Shown here one piece after another: positions 1 to 9,715 of a stretch of 64,000 nucleotides of DNA. The DNA is taken from positions 4,853,501 to 4,917,500 of the forward strand of contig OU612074.1 in the NCBI GenBank assembly GCA_914767715.1. Direction: 5' to 3'. Origin of the DNA: Membranipora membranacea (Eukaryota > Bryozoa > Gymnolaemata > Cheilostomatida > Membraniporidae). How positions within the stretch are numbered: position 1 is the stretch's first letter; every line of letters begins with the position of its first letter. A program made the position numbers and the translations under genes. The notes beneath the pieces are model-generated. The model was not told the origin of the DNA. It made no database searches and saw nothing but the letters and a program-made list of their open reading frames with translations.

Positions 1-471
1 GACATAGGGCTTCCTGTTACCAATTCAACTGACAAAAAACACTGGTAATGCATATTATACATCTGATTAGGCTTAGGCTACTTACGCTTAGCGGAAGGTG
101 CTATCTTCTCTAGATCAGTCATTTCTGCATTGAACCATGTCTTCCTCTGAATAGCATTCAGGTCTTCAATTTAACTGCTGGCAGCCTTGTCCCAAAAAGT
201 ACATCCAGAAATATAGATTGTGAACCTACAAGATCATACAATGTAAATCTGAGCAAGACAACGATTACGTAAATACTCAACTGATCGCTGGATCAGGAGC
301 TCTTTCAATGAGAATGAGCACTAACTACGCTAGTCAACATGTTGCCATCACTTCGCCCTAATCCTTTACTGTCCCTCAGTTCCAAAGACAGGGCTAAATG
401 AGGTAACTCAGTCCACCAGCAAGGAATCAATCAATCAATTATTGGAGATAAAAACTAAGCTACTAGTACTA
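1..471. other. Left-edge non-coding stretch
   Basis: No reading frame, splice-supported exon or RNA gene is visible here. It holds a short TCAA microsatellite near 427-440. Its last ten bases, ACTAGTACTA at 462-471, are the left copy of the target duplication of the neighbouring retrotransposon. Confidence 0.6.
462..471. repeat. Left target-site duplication of the LINE
   Basis: ACTAGTACTA, identical to 2864-2873; the two copies bracket the minus-strand retrotransposon. Confidence 0.85.
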
Positions 472-2863
472 TATAATAATAATAATAATAATTCTGATAA
501 AAATAACTTTTCATGATAAATATCATGAATAGTAAAGCCTCTATTTGCAGGCATGCTAAAATTTCACAAGTTTTATTTAATTGTTATGTGATAAAAGGGA
601 AAGAAATTATTTTCTTTGAGGTTATTTTAGTGATGATGGATGCATATATTACTGAGATGTTATTGACAATAAGACCTTCCTATGGAGCATGATGACATAC
701 GCTTATATAATTTATTATATTTGTCCAATCCCCTATGCGAGGATTGAGCTGTTCTCTTGGGTTGTTGTTAATGTGGCAGTCGAAGAAAAAATGCTCTGAT
801 GTTTCGTCCTCTTGCCAGCAAAGGCATAGGGGTGTATGGGTTAGCTTTAAAAGGAACATATGTGCTTGGAGTCTACTATGGCCTGAGAGAAGAGCACATA
901 AGGATCCGAAGAGTTTTTTATTTTGATCGAGTGGCAGGGGATTTTTAAAAATGAGGTTTGGTTCACAATCAGAGGTAAATAATACTCCATAATCATGTGT
1001 TTTAAAAAATCTTTCCCATGAGGAAAGCCAAAGTTGTTTTACATGTTTATTTATCAGAGTTTTGGAAAAGTCCTTCGCATTGACATCCTCGTGCTTGAGA
1101 GAACGGGTGCCTAGTAACCGGCACACATCGGCAAGAAAATTTTTAAAAAGTGTGCTGTTTGTGTGATGCCAAGGTATCTGATTTATGGTGAACATCCTTT
1201 TGAAAAGGTTTAAACGTGCTTTGATATGATCGAGTCTAGTTGGTAGTATTTGAGTGGCAACATGTAAAAATTCTTCTGGTGGTTTATGGGGAGTGCCTGT
1301 GATTCCTTTTAGAAAATTGTATGTGTTTAATTGATTGTCAGAGTCCCATAGATGAGAGCAATAGAATCCTGAGGGTTTGATGACAGAGTTGTATATTGTT
1401 CTTAGGGTTTTGGGTGTTAAAGAGTTTATAAAAGGCAGCAACATATTCCATTTTCGTTGCATTGAGTATTGTGCATGGGCTTTGTGTGTAGAAAATTTAA
1501 GTTTATTGTCAATAGTACTACCTAATACTTTAGTTTCGGTGCATGGGGAAATGATATTGTCTGAGATTTTAATAGGAGTTTCATTGCCCTCAGGATTGAA
1601 AAAAATAAGAGATGTTTTAGAACAGTTTAGTTTCAGTCGCCATTTCAATAACCATTGATGAATTTTAGTAATTGTGTCATTTATATTTGCGCAGAGAGTT
1701 TGACTGTTGTGGGCATTAAATAGCATAGTTGCATCGTCTGCATACTGCAGTGGCATTTGATTTGGTTCCGGGGATACCATGTCACGAATAAAAATAGAAA
1801 AGAAAATTGGTGACAAGACTGAACCTTGTGGTAGGCCGATGACATGTGGTTTCCCCTCGGAGCAGTAGTCATTAATTTGCAACTTTACAGTTCTGTTGCA
1901 TAGAAAACTTCTAAACACCTTAACAAGTTGAATTGGAATACCAACCTCCACCAATCTATACAACATTCCTTCAAGCCAGATGGAATCAAAAGCCTTTTGA
2001 AAATCGAGAAACAGGGCAGCCACTTTTTGTTTACTCTTTCTGTTATGTTCAACGAATGATATTAATTGGAATAGATATGTGTCAGTTGAGTAGTTTTTAC
2101 GAAATCCGTGTTGGAACGGGGGAAGTAGGTTATTAGTTTCAATATGATTTTTAATTCTAGTTTCTAATATTCTTTCAAGGAGTTTACCAATATATGATGT
2201 TAGAGTAATTGGTCTGTATGCTCCTAGAGTTGTTGTATCTTTTCCTGGTTTTGGTAGGAATGTTACTGTGCCAGTTTTCCATGGCCAGTCTCCAGTTTTC
2301 ATCACCAAGTTAAAAAGGTGCAGCAGGAGAATGCGAAAAAATGGTTTTGAACTTTTTATTAATTTAGGATGAAATCCATCCGGATCAGCATTGGATTTAT
2401 TTTGGTCGGTTGATTTAATTGCACAGTCTAATTCGTCTTTTGTTATTTTTGAGGAAAGTTCAATGGATAAAACAGATGACACCTGTGAAGGCTTATCGAT
2501 ATTAGATTTGCCCTCCATGATTTGGTGGTACCAATTCTTATCTAATGTATTAATGTCTAGGTGTTGACCTAAGAATAAACTTTCATAAAGTGCATTTGCT
2601 TTATCGTGATCCTCAGTAAGGATCACGCCTTTCTCATTTTTTAAATTGCCTATAGGACTTTTATGGTTATTGTAAAAAGTCTTTTTAAAATTGTTCCAAA
2701 ACTGATTGGACTTGGAACCATTTAGGTTGGATGATTGATGTTCTATAAAATTACTCTGTGCAGTATTTAGAGCATCTGAAAAACGAAGTTTGGCTTGATC
2801 AAGTGTCCTTCTATTAAATTCATTTGAACGGTATTTATAACGTTTCCTTGTTTTGCGCACTTC
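472..2863 (-). mobile_element. 5'-truncated non-LTR retrotransposon (LINE) with intact RT
   Basis: The element lies on the minus strand between two perfect copies of the 10-bp direct repeat ACTAGTACTA (462-471 and 2864-2873), which is the signature of target-primed reverse transcription. Its 3' end (low coordinates) finishes in a TTA microsatellite tail at about 472-491 rather than poly(A), as in CR1/L2/RTE-like families. The 5' end is cut inside the linker between endonuclease and reverse transcriptase, so no endonuclease domain is present. The family (jockey/CR1/L2-like) is inferred from the RT and C-terminal motifs only. The uninterrupted frame and perfect duplication suggest a recent insertion. 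Confidence 0.88.
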
Positions 2864-2878
2864 ACTAGTACTACCCAC
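680..2878 (-). CDS. Reverse transcriptase region of LINE ORF2, N-terminally truncated
   Basis: Open for about 732 codons to a TAG stop. RT motifs are in order: LPKPGK (residues 208-213), LDFQKAFD (291-298, first catalytic Asp), GLPQGSVLSP (348-357) and YADD (379-382, catalytic Asp pair). These catalyse RNA-templated DNA synthesis at a nicked genomic target. The C-terminus carries a Cys/His cluster (C685, C687, H696, C701) like the one that follows the thumb in jockey/CR1-type ORF2 proteins. There is no true start codon: the frame runs through the target duplication, so the first five residues are flanking DNA and element-derived protein begins near residue 6. No endonuclease is present. There is no frameshift or stop, but without a 5' end or promoter it is probably not mobile by itself. 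Confidence 0.9.
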   Translation of the reverse strand: MGSTSEVRKTRKRYKYRSNEFNRRTLDQAKLRFSDALNTAQSNFIEHQSSNLNGSKSNQFWNNFKKTFYNNHKSPIGNLKNEKGVILTEDHDKANALYESLFLGQHLDINTLDKNWYHQIMEGKSNIDKPSQVSSVLSIELSSKITKDELDCAIKSTDQNKSNADPDGFHPKLIKSSKPFFRILLLHLFNLVMKTGDWPWKTGTVTFLPKPGKDTTTLGAYRPITLTSYIGKLLERILETRIKNHIETNNLLPPFQHGFRKNYSTDTYLFQLISFVEHNRKSKQKVAALFLDFQKAFDSIWLEGMLYRLVEVGIPIQLVKVFRSFLCNRTVKLQINDYCSEGKPHVIGLPQGSVLSPIFFSIFIRDMVSPEPNQMPLQYADDATMLFNAHNSQTLCANINDTITKIHQWLLKWRLKLNCSKTSLIFFNPEGNETPIKISDNIISPCTETKVLGSTIDNKLKFSTHKAHAQYSMQRKWNMLLPFINSLTPKTLRTIYNSVIKPSGFYCSHLWDSDNQLNTYNFLKGITGTPHKPPEEFLHVATQILPTRLDHIKARLNLFKRMFTINQIPWHHTNSTLFKNFLADVCRLLGTRSLKHEDVNAKDFSKTLINKHVKQLWLSSWERFFKTHDYGVLFTSDCEPNLIFKNPLPLDQNKKLFGSLCALLSGHSRLQAHMFLLKLTHTPLCLCWQEDETSEHFFFDCHINNNPREQLNPRIGDWTNIINYISVCHHAP
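2864..2873. repeat. Right target-site duplication of the LINE
   Basis: ACTAGTACTA, identical to 462-471. It abuts the 5' truncation point of the LINE and lies one base from the 9-bp duplication of the next palindromic element. Confidence 0.85.
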
Positions 2879-2883
2879 CTAAG

Positions 2884-2937
2884 TAACCTGTCTTGACAAG
2901 CTTGTCAAAGATTGACAAAGCTTTTCAAGACAGGCTA
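2884..2937. mobile_element. 54-bp palindromic mini-element with 9-bp TSD
   Basis: The ends TAACCTGTCTTGACAAG and CTTTTCAAGACAGGCTA are inverted repeats around a short loop. A perfect 9-bp direct repeat CCACCTAAG flanks it (2875-2883 and 2938-2946). The 9-bp duplication is Mutator-like in length; there is no coding capacity. A related palindrome lies at 52606-52642, and fragments of the same arm occur near 19296, 53292 and 63357. Confidence 0.75.
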
Positions 2938-3479
2938 CCACCTAAGCAGCTATCAATCCCTTTAACTCCTTGCTAAGAGTAAGTCTTGACTTATTTATGA
3001 CATTATTGACTAGTTAGTAGTAAAAAAATACTCACATCATCATCTTTCTTTGGTTCAAAACTAACCAGTCTTCTTCTCATCAGGCCAGATGTTTTTATAC
3101 AGGCTGTACCTGTCCAGTCTTCAACCCACTCATATAAGTAATACATACAGCTAAGCTTATTTGGCTTCATCATAAAAAGAGTATAATGAATTTGTCCAGT
3201 GCTTGCTTGTACACTTTGAGTCTCTACTTTCCTGTCAAAACCACTCGGTTTGCTTCATAATAGTTGAGCAGGAATGTAATTCGGAGGATAGTGAGGGATT
3301 TAATTTATGTAGTTTTCAATAACAATTCAACTTGAAAAGTTTTTTAATAATTTACAACTCATGTTTTATTGGAAATTTTGAGAATTGAGAACAAATAAAA
3401 ATTGAGAAAATGCGGGACAATGTATTGAAGGGATATATTTTCTCAATTTTAAGATAGTAGAGTTGTCTACTCTGGCAGG

Positions 3480-3660
3480 ATTCTCAATTTTCTCAATTAT
3501 TCTCAATTTTAGGTGAAAGTATAGTGGATCTCTGGGCGGCGGCCTAGTAATCACTGTTAGCAATATTGTTGTGGGTTCGAATCCCATCATGGTCGGTTTT
3601 TTTTCAAATGGGTGCTTTATAACTGGAGCATTTTTATCGTAATCTTTTTTTCTGAAAGTA
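3480..3660. repeat. Fragment of the tRNA-core repeat (partner of 6837-7134)
   Basis: It contains a B-box-like GGTTCGAATCC near 3575. From there to about 3640 it aligns with 7010-7070: both read GAATCCCATC, then a T-run, CAAA, GGGTGC.TTATA.CTGGAGC and ATTTTTAT. The A-box half is poorly preserved and the outer inverted repeats are not recognisable, so this looks like a truncated or older copy of the element seen intact at 6837-7134. Confidence 0.6.
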
Positions 3661-3732
3661 CCCAACAGCTCAGTGAGCTATTGAAATACCTCTCTGCTTG
3701 CACTATTTTGCTACCGATATGCAAAAATTTCC

Positions 3733-3800
3733 GTGGTGGGAAGGCGCTTAAGCGCCCCTCCCCGCCACGCCTACGGCGTGTGGATCGGGCTGCGCCCGAT
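3733..3800. repeat. GC-rich island of three consecutive perfect stem-loops
   Basis: Within an AT-rich context, about 68 bases are strongly GC-rich and fold as three tandem hairpins: GGCGCTTAAGCGCC (3743-3756), CACGCC-TAC-GGCGTG (3766-3780) and ATCGGGC-TGC-GCCCGAT (3784-3800). An outer near-match, GTGGTGGG with CCCGCCAC, could pair over the first hairpin as an alternative fold. There is no tRNA or rRNA similarity and no open frame of note. The identity is unknown. Confidence 0.7.
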
Positions 3801-3829
3801 TATTATGCTCATCTCTTAAAAGTCAGTGA

Positions 3830-5356
3830 GTGAAATATTTTAGAATATACGCCCCTGGTGAGTAGCATAGCCTTAAATGGTATTCAAACTCCAACTCAAT
3901 TGGTAAACAAGGTATTTAGTCGACCTTTTCTGATTTCCGACAAAATTTACATCAATTTGCTTACTAATGACTAGGGAGCAGAGCTAAAGAACATCAGTCT
4001 GATAGTAGCTAACATGAAAAAATTTAATCGTTTCATTATCCACTGCAACTTTTAATTACAATGGGTCCCTGACTTGATACCCCGATACGATGCAATATCC
4101 CTCCGCAGTCCGCCACCACAGAGGGAACAAACCTGTCTTAGTATCACACTAGTAGCCACCACTGACTTTGCAAGGTAATTATTCACTGACCAGTGACCAG
4201 TATATTAATTTAGTCAACACTGAAGCCATAGAATGGAGTAGTTTTGCTACTTGGTTCATGACGAATCTCTACATCTATGCTCAGTGCACATTGCAGCCTA
4301 GTTTCTATTCTGATTATTTTGAGTAAAAGGTATGTGCTTGTCATCACATAAATGGGGAAATTTCACTGCAACTTATTTAGATTATTCCAGAGCGTTCATA
4401 ACATAATCAGTAGATCACGCACATCAGCTATGTGGATGTAGTTTTATGACAAAGAGGGAGTTTACATCAGTGCCAGGACCTAGCTAGATTTATCTCAGAA
4501 ATCATTGATAATACTGCACTCGTTACCAAACGAACAGCAACCTCGCTGTTGAGATGTGATTCGTATTAATACTTTGACTGATCTAATTTATCTCCCTCAG
4601 TGACAAAGGGAGGCACACTTGTAACACTAACATTCCATTGCCTGGCCATTCATCCTAGGAGCTTGAATGTGATGAGGGTACAAGCATGTGTATGATATCA
4701 TATTATTTGATAATTCAGTGCCATAATCAACATTTAAACAAAATAAACAAGTAGGACAGGCAAGGGCCAAACTGTGTGTGACCAGTACATTGATATAAGG
4801 TAGCCTTGTTCACGTGGCCACGGTTTTTGTTTTTTGGTTTCGGTTTTGACCCAAAAAACCAAACCCGTGGCCGCGTGAACAGGGCTTGATATAGGGAACA
4901 ACTGGCGCATCCATATACCAAGGGGGGGGGGAGTTGCCAGCTCCACTCATCATTATCCAAACTAAATTTACATTACATGCCAAACACATCAGCTGCATGC
5001 CAGCCTCATCCACAGCAACGGTAACGAATGGACTCTGATGTGTGGTCTTGCAGTGTGAGCTTATAGCCGTAACCCGAAACCCGAAAGAGCTGGCAATTTA
5101 GCTAAAAGTATGACCCAGTAATCAGTGTGGGCTCTGGAAAATCCTGCTTGGTTTTGATCGTCATGTTTTTCCATTGTAATGCTTTAACTCTTATTTCTCA
5201 ACCAATAGCAGAGGGGATTAGAAATAGAGCACCGCCCACTTATCTCCTAATCATGACTAACAAACTTCAGAGTTAATAAAGCTGTAGTTCCCCTGTAGTT
5301 CTCCATTGACTTTTTAGTATTTGCTGCATATGGCTGACATTTTATAAATATGGAAT
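3830..5356. other. Intergenic stretch upstream of the caspase-like gene
   Basis: No supported exon. It holds the snap-back element at 4801-4885 and a G-run at 4922-4931. A TATA-like TTTATAAATA occurs at 5340-5349, but it is too close to the start codon at 5357 to be assigned as a core promoter. Confidence 0.5.
4801..4885. mobile_element. Snap-back inverted-repeat element, ~85 bp
   Basis: The arms GCCTTGTTCACGTGGCCACG (from 4803) and CGTGGCCGCGTGAACAGGGC (to 4885) are inverted repeats. The loop can itself pair through TTTTTTGG / CCAAAAAA, so almost the whole element folds. The flanks TTGATATAAGG (4790-4800) and TTGATATAGGG (4886-4896) differ at one base and look like an aged 9-11-bp target duplication. 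Apparent minus-strand frames across 4727-5013 are products of this symmetry. Confidence 0.65.
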
Positions 5357-8300
5357 ATGGATGAGTCCGGACAGCTGTTCAACATAAACCCATCAAGTAG
5401 ACTGGTGAGAATTTTTTTATATGGTTTAACAGCTCATTAGGTACAGCTGTGCAATATTTTATCCTAATTATCTATTTTTGTTTCTGTATTGTATTGGGCT
5501 GAGATGTGAATTAATTTAATAGGTATCTGGAGTTAAAGCATGTATGAGGTAAGATAAGATATTTTATTGGTTGCCTTCATCATTCATCAAGGATTGAGCA
5601 AAATCAAATGTCTGATGGTGGCTCATTTAAAAATCAAACACTAGTTGGTATAAATCTATCATGGTATCTAGCTGTTCTAGTTTTTACTACTCTTTAGTGG
5701 ATAATAGGCTAACATGCTTGCAACTCCAGATGCCTATGATTTAACAATTCAAATAATTCGTTTCCCTGTCACTAAAGGCAGCCTGCCATGTCTGTAAATC
5801 ACAGAATTAGGATAACAACATATCCGTAATTGTACTCTGTATAAAAATGCCAACAGAAATTCACTATAATTCATAAAGACTGCAGTGAAAGTAAGACTCT
5901 GCGTACACAGCTTATACTTTGTTACAGTTATGTACAATTCCACACCAATCATTCCAAAACTGACAAATTTCAGCCTGACATGGTAAAACTTCTGATTGTT
6001 CCTACCACATTACTATGTAAGCTCCCTAACTGACACACACAGGCCTCCCTGACTCTGTTTGCAGTTTTTGACATTATTTTAAATGTCAGTGGGGTCGATT
6101 TTTAGCACATTTTAAACTCTGTCCACTTTTGTTGCAGGGGACAACAAAAAAGAATGCAAAAGAAAAAAAAGAAAAAAAACCAAAACCAATACCAATAGAA
6201 AAACAGAGAAAGCTGTTTAGAGATGTTGTCCTAGAATTGAAAGGCAAGAACCCATCATCGTACACACTGCGGAATAAGACCATCGAAATACTGAAAGAAA
6301 TAGACAATGTACTTCAACAGGCGCTCATTCTTGAGAAGTTTGATATTAAAGTCAGGCATCAGAAAAAGAAAAAAGAAGTTAAGATGAAGTTGAATAGCAT
6401 CCAGGTAGCTCTGATCTTTAACAATATTCGGTATCTGCGTGTTCTACTTGATAAAATCGATCAAAGAAAATATCTCGAAAACTATGAGCTCCTTGACCAA
6501 GCCATCATGTCCCAGGATGATGATCAACTTGCGGAAGTGCTGAAGATTTATACAGAGTATGGTATCCAAATCAATCTTGCACGCATTTGTGACTTGGCGC
6601 AAACCTGCCTCTACGAGAAAAGCTGGAATCAGGATATAATAAAGGCACTCTACCCCTATACACGGTCATGTTTCATTCCTAGAGAGCAGGCGAAGGCAAA
6701 GATGGTCGCTTTAGTTTGCTACAACACCTTCAACAGAGAGACAGCCAAACAGAAAAGGAGGGATGGTGCTAAGGAGGAAGCAGACTGTATTATCAAAGGT
6801 AAGAGGATCATCTCATTTTTTTATATCAAATATTTACCGTAATACCTCACCTATAAGTCGCGTGCCTTATAAGTGAAGGCGCCTATAAGAGAAGAGCATA
6901 TAGGCGCGGCTATCATTTGAATCATTTTTATATTTGTGTTGGACCAAAACCTGCATAGCACAGTGTGTAGAGCGTCTGCCTTGTAAACACGGCGTAAATA
7001 GGATGACGCGGATACGAATCCCATCGAGGACAGATTTTTTCTCAAAGGGGTGCCTTATAGCTGGAGCATTTTTATTTTTTCCGAGGGAGGTGCTTCACTT
7101 ATAAGGCGGGTGCCTTATAAGTGAGGTATTACGGTATGTATTTGATTTATGCAGAGTCAGAGAATCATAGCTTGTAACAATCTATGATATTCTGTTGGGA
7201 TTATTTTTGCTCAAGCTCAATCAATAGTATGTATTTACTTCAGGATTTCGTGACGGAGGGTTTACTGTAAGAGCTCCTTTGACAGACTGGACATTTGATG
7301 AGCTTCTAGCTCACCTGGGAGCGATTATTGAGGAAATAAAAGATAACTCTTCCATAGTCGTAATAAGTCTGATGTCACACGGAGATCAAGGTGTTATTTT
7401 CGATAGAGACGGAAAGGCAGGAGAAATTAATAAGGTTCTCAATGTACTCTATGCGCTTAAAGACATTCTGCCCGTGGTAAGCTATCACATCCTGCATGTT
7501 CATACTCACACTACTGACATTTAATCAGCCAACTACTCAATCAATCAATCAATTTTTATTATGTAAGCTATCTGTTACCACACCGGATCCATACATTAAC
7601 ACTATGTGCCGAGTTGGTTGAGTACTCAGCGAGTTGGTTGAATATTCAGCGGTAATTTCTGCATTTCCTAACTTAAGTTTTGTTAGGGTAGCTAGAAATG
7701 TGAGAGTTCAATGGTTTGCTCAACTCATACGATCCTCAATTTCGCCATCTTCAAGAGTAGTTTGTTACCATCTCAACCTCTTTAGTCTAATGGTTTTTAT
7801 ACCCGTTTGTAGATTGTGCTCATCCAGGCCTGTCAGGGTGACAGTAAACCGAGGCAACAGGTGGATGTAAAATATCGGTCTTTAGACGGACCAAAGAATG
7901 ACGCCAGTGTCTTTAGCGGTGGAGAAGTACCTGACTCTCAAGGACATGAAGCTGACAATCCTGGACCACATCCCCAAATTGTTGCCCCACACATCACAGT
8001 GTTACGCCCCAACACAATGGTAGTCACCGCTACAACCGAGTACACAGTGGCTAAACGTGATGTGTTTCTGAGGCAATTTGCGAAGGAATTAGAGAATGCG
8101 GATGGAATGACAACCATAAACACAATGGTCCAGCTCAGCTCAAGGGCGATGTCCTTACACCATGATGAAGACAGCAGAAAACAAGCTCCGACGACCTACG
8201 ATGTTTTGAGACAGCCAGTTGTCTTACCACGCTCTGTTGCTTTAGATACCAAGCGAGTACAGGATCCACAACAGCAGTCAGGTAAGAGGGAGCTTCGTTG

Positions 8301-8519
8301 GAGAATGAATTGGCCTGGTAGGGTTGGTGCAAGTCATTTTGTGAACATTTAGGCTAGGACATTGGTACAGAAACACATCCCAACTATTTAAACTGATCTC
8401 CACTAACACGAATCCGGCACCTCAGTAATTCCCAAAGTACGCCATGTTTGATCTAATGTTGACTCCTTGATTTATTTTTCTGCCCCTTAGGTACCAAGGA
8501 AGTTTGCAAAAACTTCTAG
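5357..8519 (+). CDS. Caspase-like cysteine protease with novel helical prodomain
   Basis: Five exons join in frame with GT-AG sites: 5357-5404, 6138-6798, 7244-7476, 7813-8281 and 8491-8519, giving 479 residues. Caspases cleave substrates after Asp in apoptosis and inflammation. The p20 core is clear: an NxxF-like strand, then RRDG...AD near 223-230; catalytic His282 in SHGDQG; catalytic Cys321 in IQACQG. A p10-like segment follows (about 375-455) but departs from the family: the usual GYxSxR and GSW pocket motifs are replaced by EYTVAKRD and FLRQF, so specificity may be altered. Residues 17-215 are Lys-rich and then helical, with ankyrin-like character, and show no recognisable CARD or DED. 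The start is the only ATG that opens into a donor of the right phase. The first and last exons are short and the least certain; a paracaspase or pseudo-protease role is possible. Confidence 0.8.
5520..5738. mobile_element. 219-bp inverted-repeat element in caspase intron 1
   Basis: The left end TAGGTATCTGGAGTTAAAGC and right end GCTTGCAACTCCAGATGCCTA are inverted repeats of the same family as the compact element at 35179-35273. A candidate 6-bp repeat ATTTAA flanks it (5514-5519 and 5739-5744), but the exact ends are uncertain. The interior is unique AT-rich DNA without coding capacity. Confidence 0.65.
6837..7134. mobile_element. 298-bp TA-flanked TIR element with tRNA-like core
   Basis: It begins CCGTAATACCTCAC and ends GTGAGGTATTACGG, with about 45-bp inverted ends built on GTGCCTTATAAGTGA. 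TA dinucleotides at 6835-6836 and 7135-7136 fit a Tc1/mariner-type target duplication. The centre (about 6942-7035) resembles a tRNA: a D-arm/A-box-like TAGCACAGTGTGTAGAGC, an anticodon-loop-like CTTGTAAA (as in tRNA-Thr with TGT), and a degenerate B box GATACGAATCC. The element sits 38 bp inside intron 2 of the caspase-like gene. It is non-autonomous. Confidence 0.75.
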
Positions 8520-8805
8520 CAGAGCTTTCTATTTTCAGGTATATTCAGTAATCTGCTGAGCATAGGATATGGTATGAAGAAACTGTTTATGGGAAAAGCG
8601 AAGGACACACTTAATTAGACTACTGGTATGTAAATATTAACTGTTATAAATAACTTTTCCTGTCTGACCATCCCCAATGGTGAGATGGCGCGAGAGATTT
8701 CCGGCTCGGCTTTTTACTACAGGTGATGAGTGCCGCAGGAGTTGTAGGTTCAAAACAAAGCCCCTGCTGTAAACTGTTATTATCACTATACACTTCTGTA
8801 GATTC

Positions 8806-8920
8806 ACCAGGCCCCTAGTTCTATGGGAAGCAGGGAGGCACTACCTACCCTTAGAGAGCAAAATACAATGGCATAAAAACTCCATAATTGAATAATCCAT
8901 ATCAGATATTGCTCGGGGAG
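8806..8920. repeat. Dispersed repeat shared with 42846-42960
   Basis: Both copies run CAGGCC..TAGTTCTA, then a GGAAG/GGGAG stretch, CACT.CCT, and later a shared AATTGA.T.ATCCAT.TCAGA. They are diverged and non-coding; the repeat class is unknown. Confidence 0.5.
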
Positions 8921-9300
8921 TACCTGGACTCGCCTCAGACTTTTGCCTCCCCTACCATTTTGCTAAACTACAGCCCTGTTCTATCAAACAATTACAGGAT
9001 AAGTACAAGTCTTAAACCTGATCGATATGTCAGGCTGTAAGAAGGAGTTATATCATCCGCAGCATGATACATATGAACTGAAAAAAAGCATGTGCGACAG
9101 AGAATGGAAAATTCTACTTCCAGCGCCAGCAAGCTAAAATTAACTGAGGGAGTTAATTTCGCAGAGATTAAAACTTTCCTGCTGTATCAAACACCTACAT
9201 GCCTCAATCTTTGGCACCTGAAGATAAGATTATTGCGCCACATGTAAACAAAGACTTAATCTGTTGTATCATGCCTGCTAGAATTAATCCATTTATCCTA

Positions 9301-9715
9301 CGTTTTTTTATTACCAAAATGGTTTTATTTGTGAAAAATAACAACTATTATGTATATAATGTTCATAAACTATATTACTTATCATTCATCATTCTATCTC
9401 TATGTAGGCATTCTATGGTGTTCGAGAACCCTGTAGGTGGGTAGAAGTTAGATTCTCTTTCCTGTTTGTAATAAAGAGAGCACAGAAAATATCCTAAGAT
9501 CAAAACAACCATTCACATCCTTTTAATCAGAGAACTTGGTTGGGTAGTTGCCAGTTTCCCTGATTAAAATGATAGGCTGGGATGTACTGTATTTGATTTG
9601 TAACCGATATGGGACCGTTTCCACAATTTAAAATTCCTGTTTGTTAGCTTTCTACAGCACTACTTATTATCCCAAAATTTTTATCAGTACACTTAACTTA
9701 CTATCACACTTCCAT
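9301..9715. repeat. First unit of a ~0.8-kb-spaced duplication
   Basis: It is collinear with 10081-10500. The best-kept block reads CTAAGATCAAAACAACCATT and continues through AGAGAACTTGGTTGGGTAG (9494-9548) with almost no change. Further down, GATATGGGACC and AATTCCTGTTTGTTAGCTTTC recur in both units. Divergence elsewhere indicates an old event. Confidence 0.7.

Noticed and set aside
1377-2136. Plus-strand frames across the LINE (also 735-926)
   Set aside because: Opposite-strand shadows of the reverse transcriptase frame.
4727-5013. Three overlapping minus-strand frames
   Set aside because: Products of the foldback element at 4801-4885.
5340-5349. TATA-like TTTATAAATA before the caspase start
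   Set aside because: Only 8 bp upstream of the ATG, too close for a core promoter with any 5'UTR; AT-rich sequence makes chance matches common.
8660-8765. tRNA- or SINE-like stretch (GAGATGGCGCGAGAG ... GTAGGTTCAAA)
   Set aside because: The B box is poor and no clover-leaf can be drawn; no second copy was recognised.
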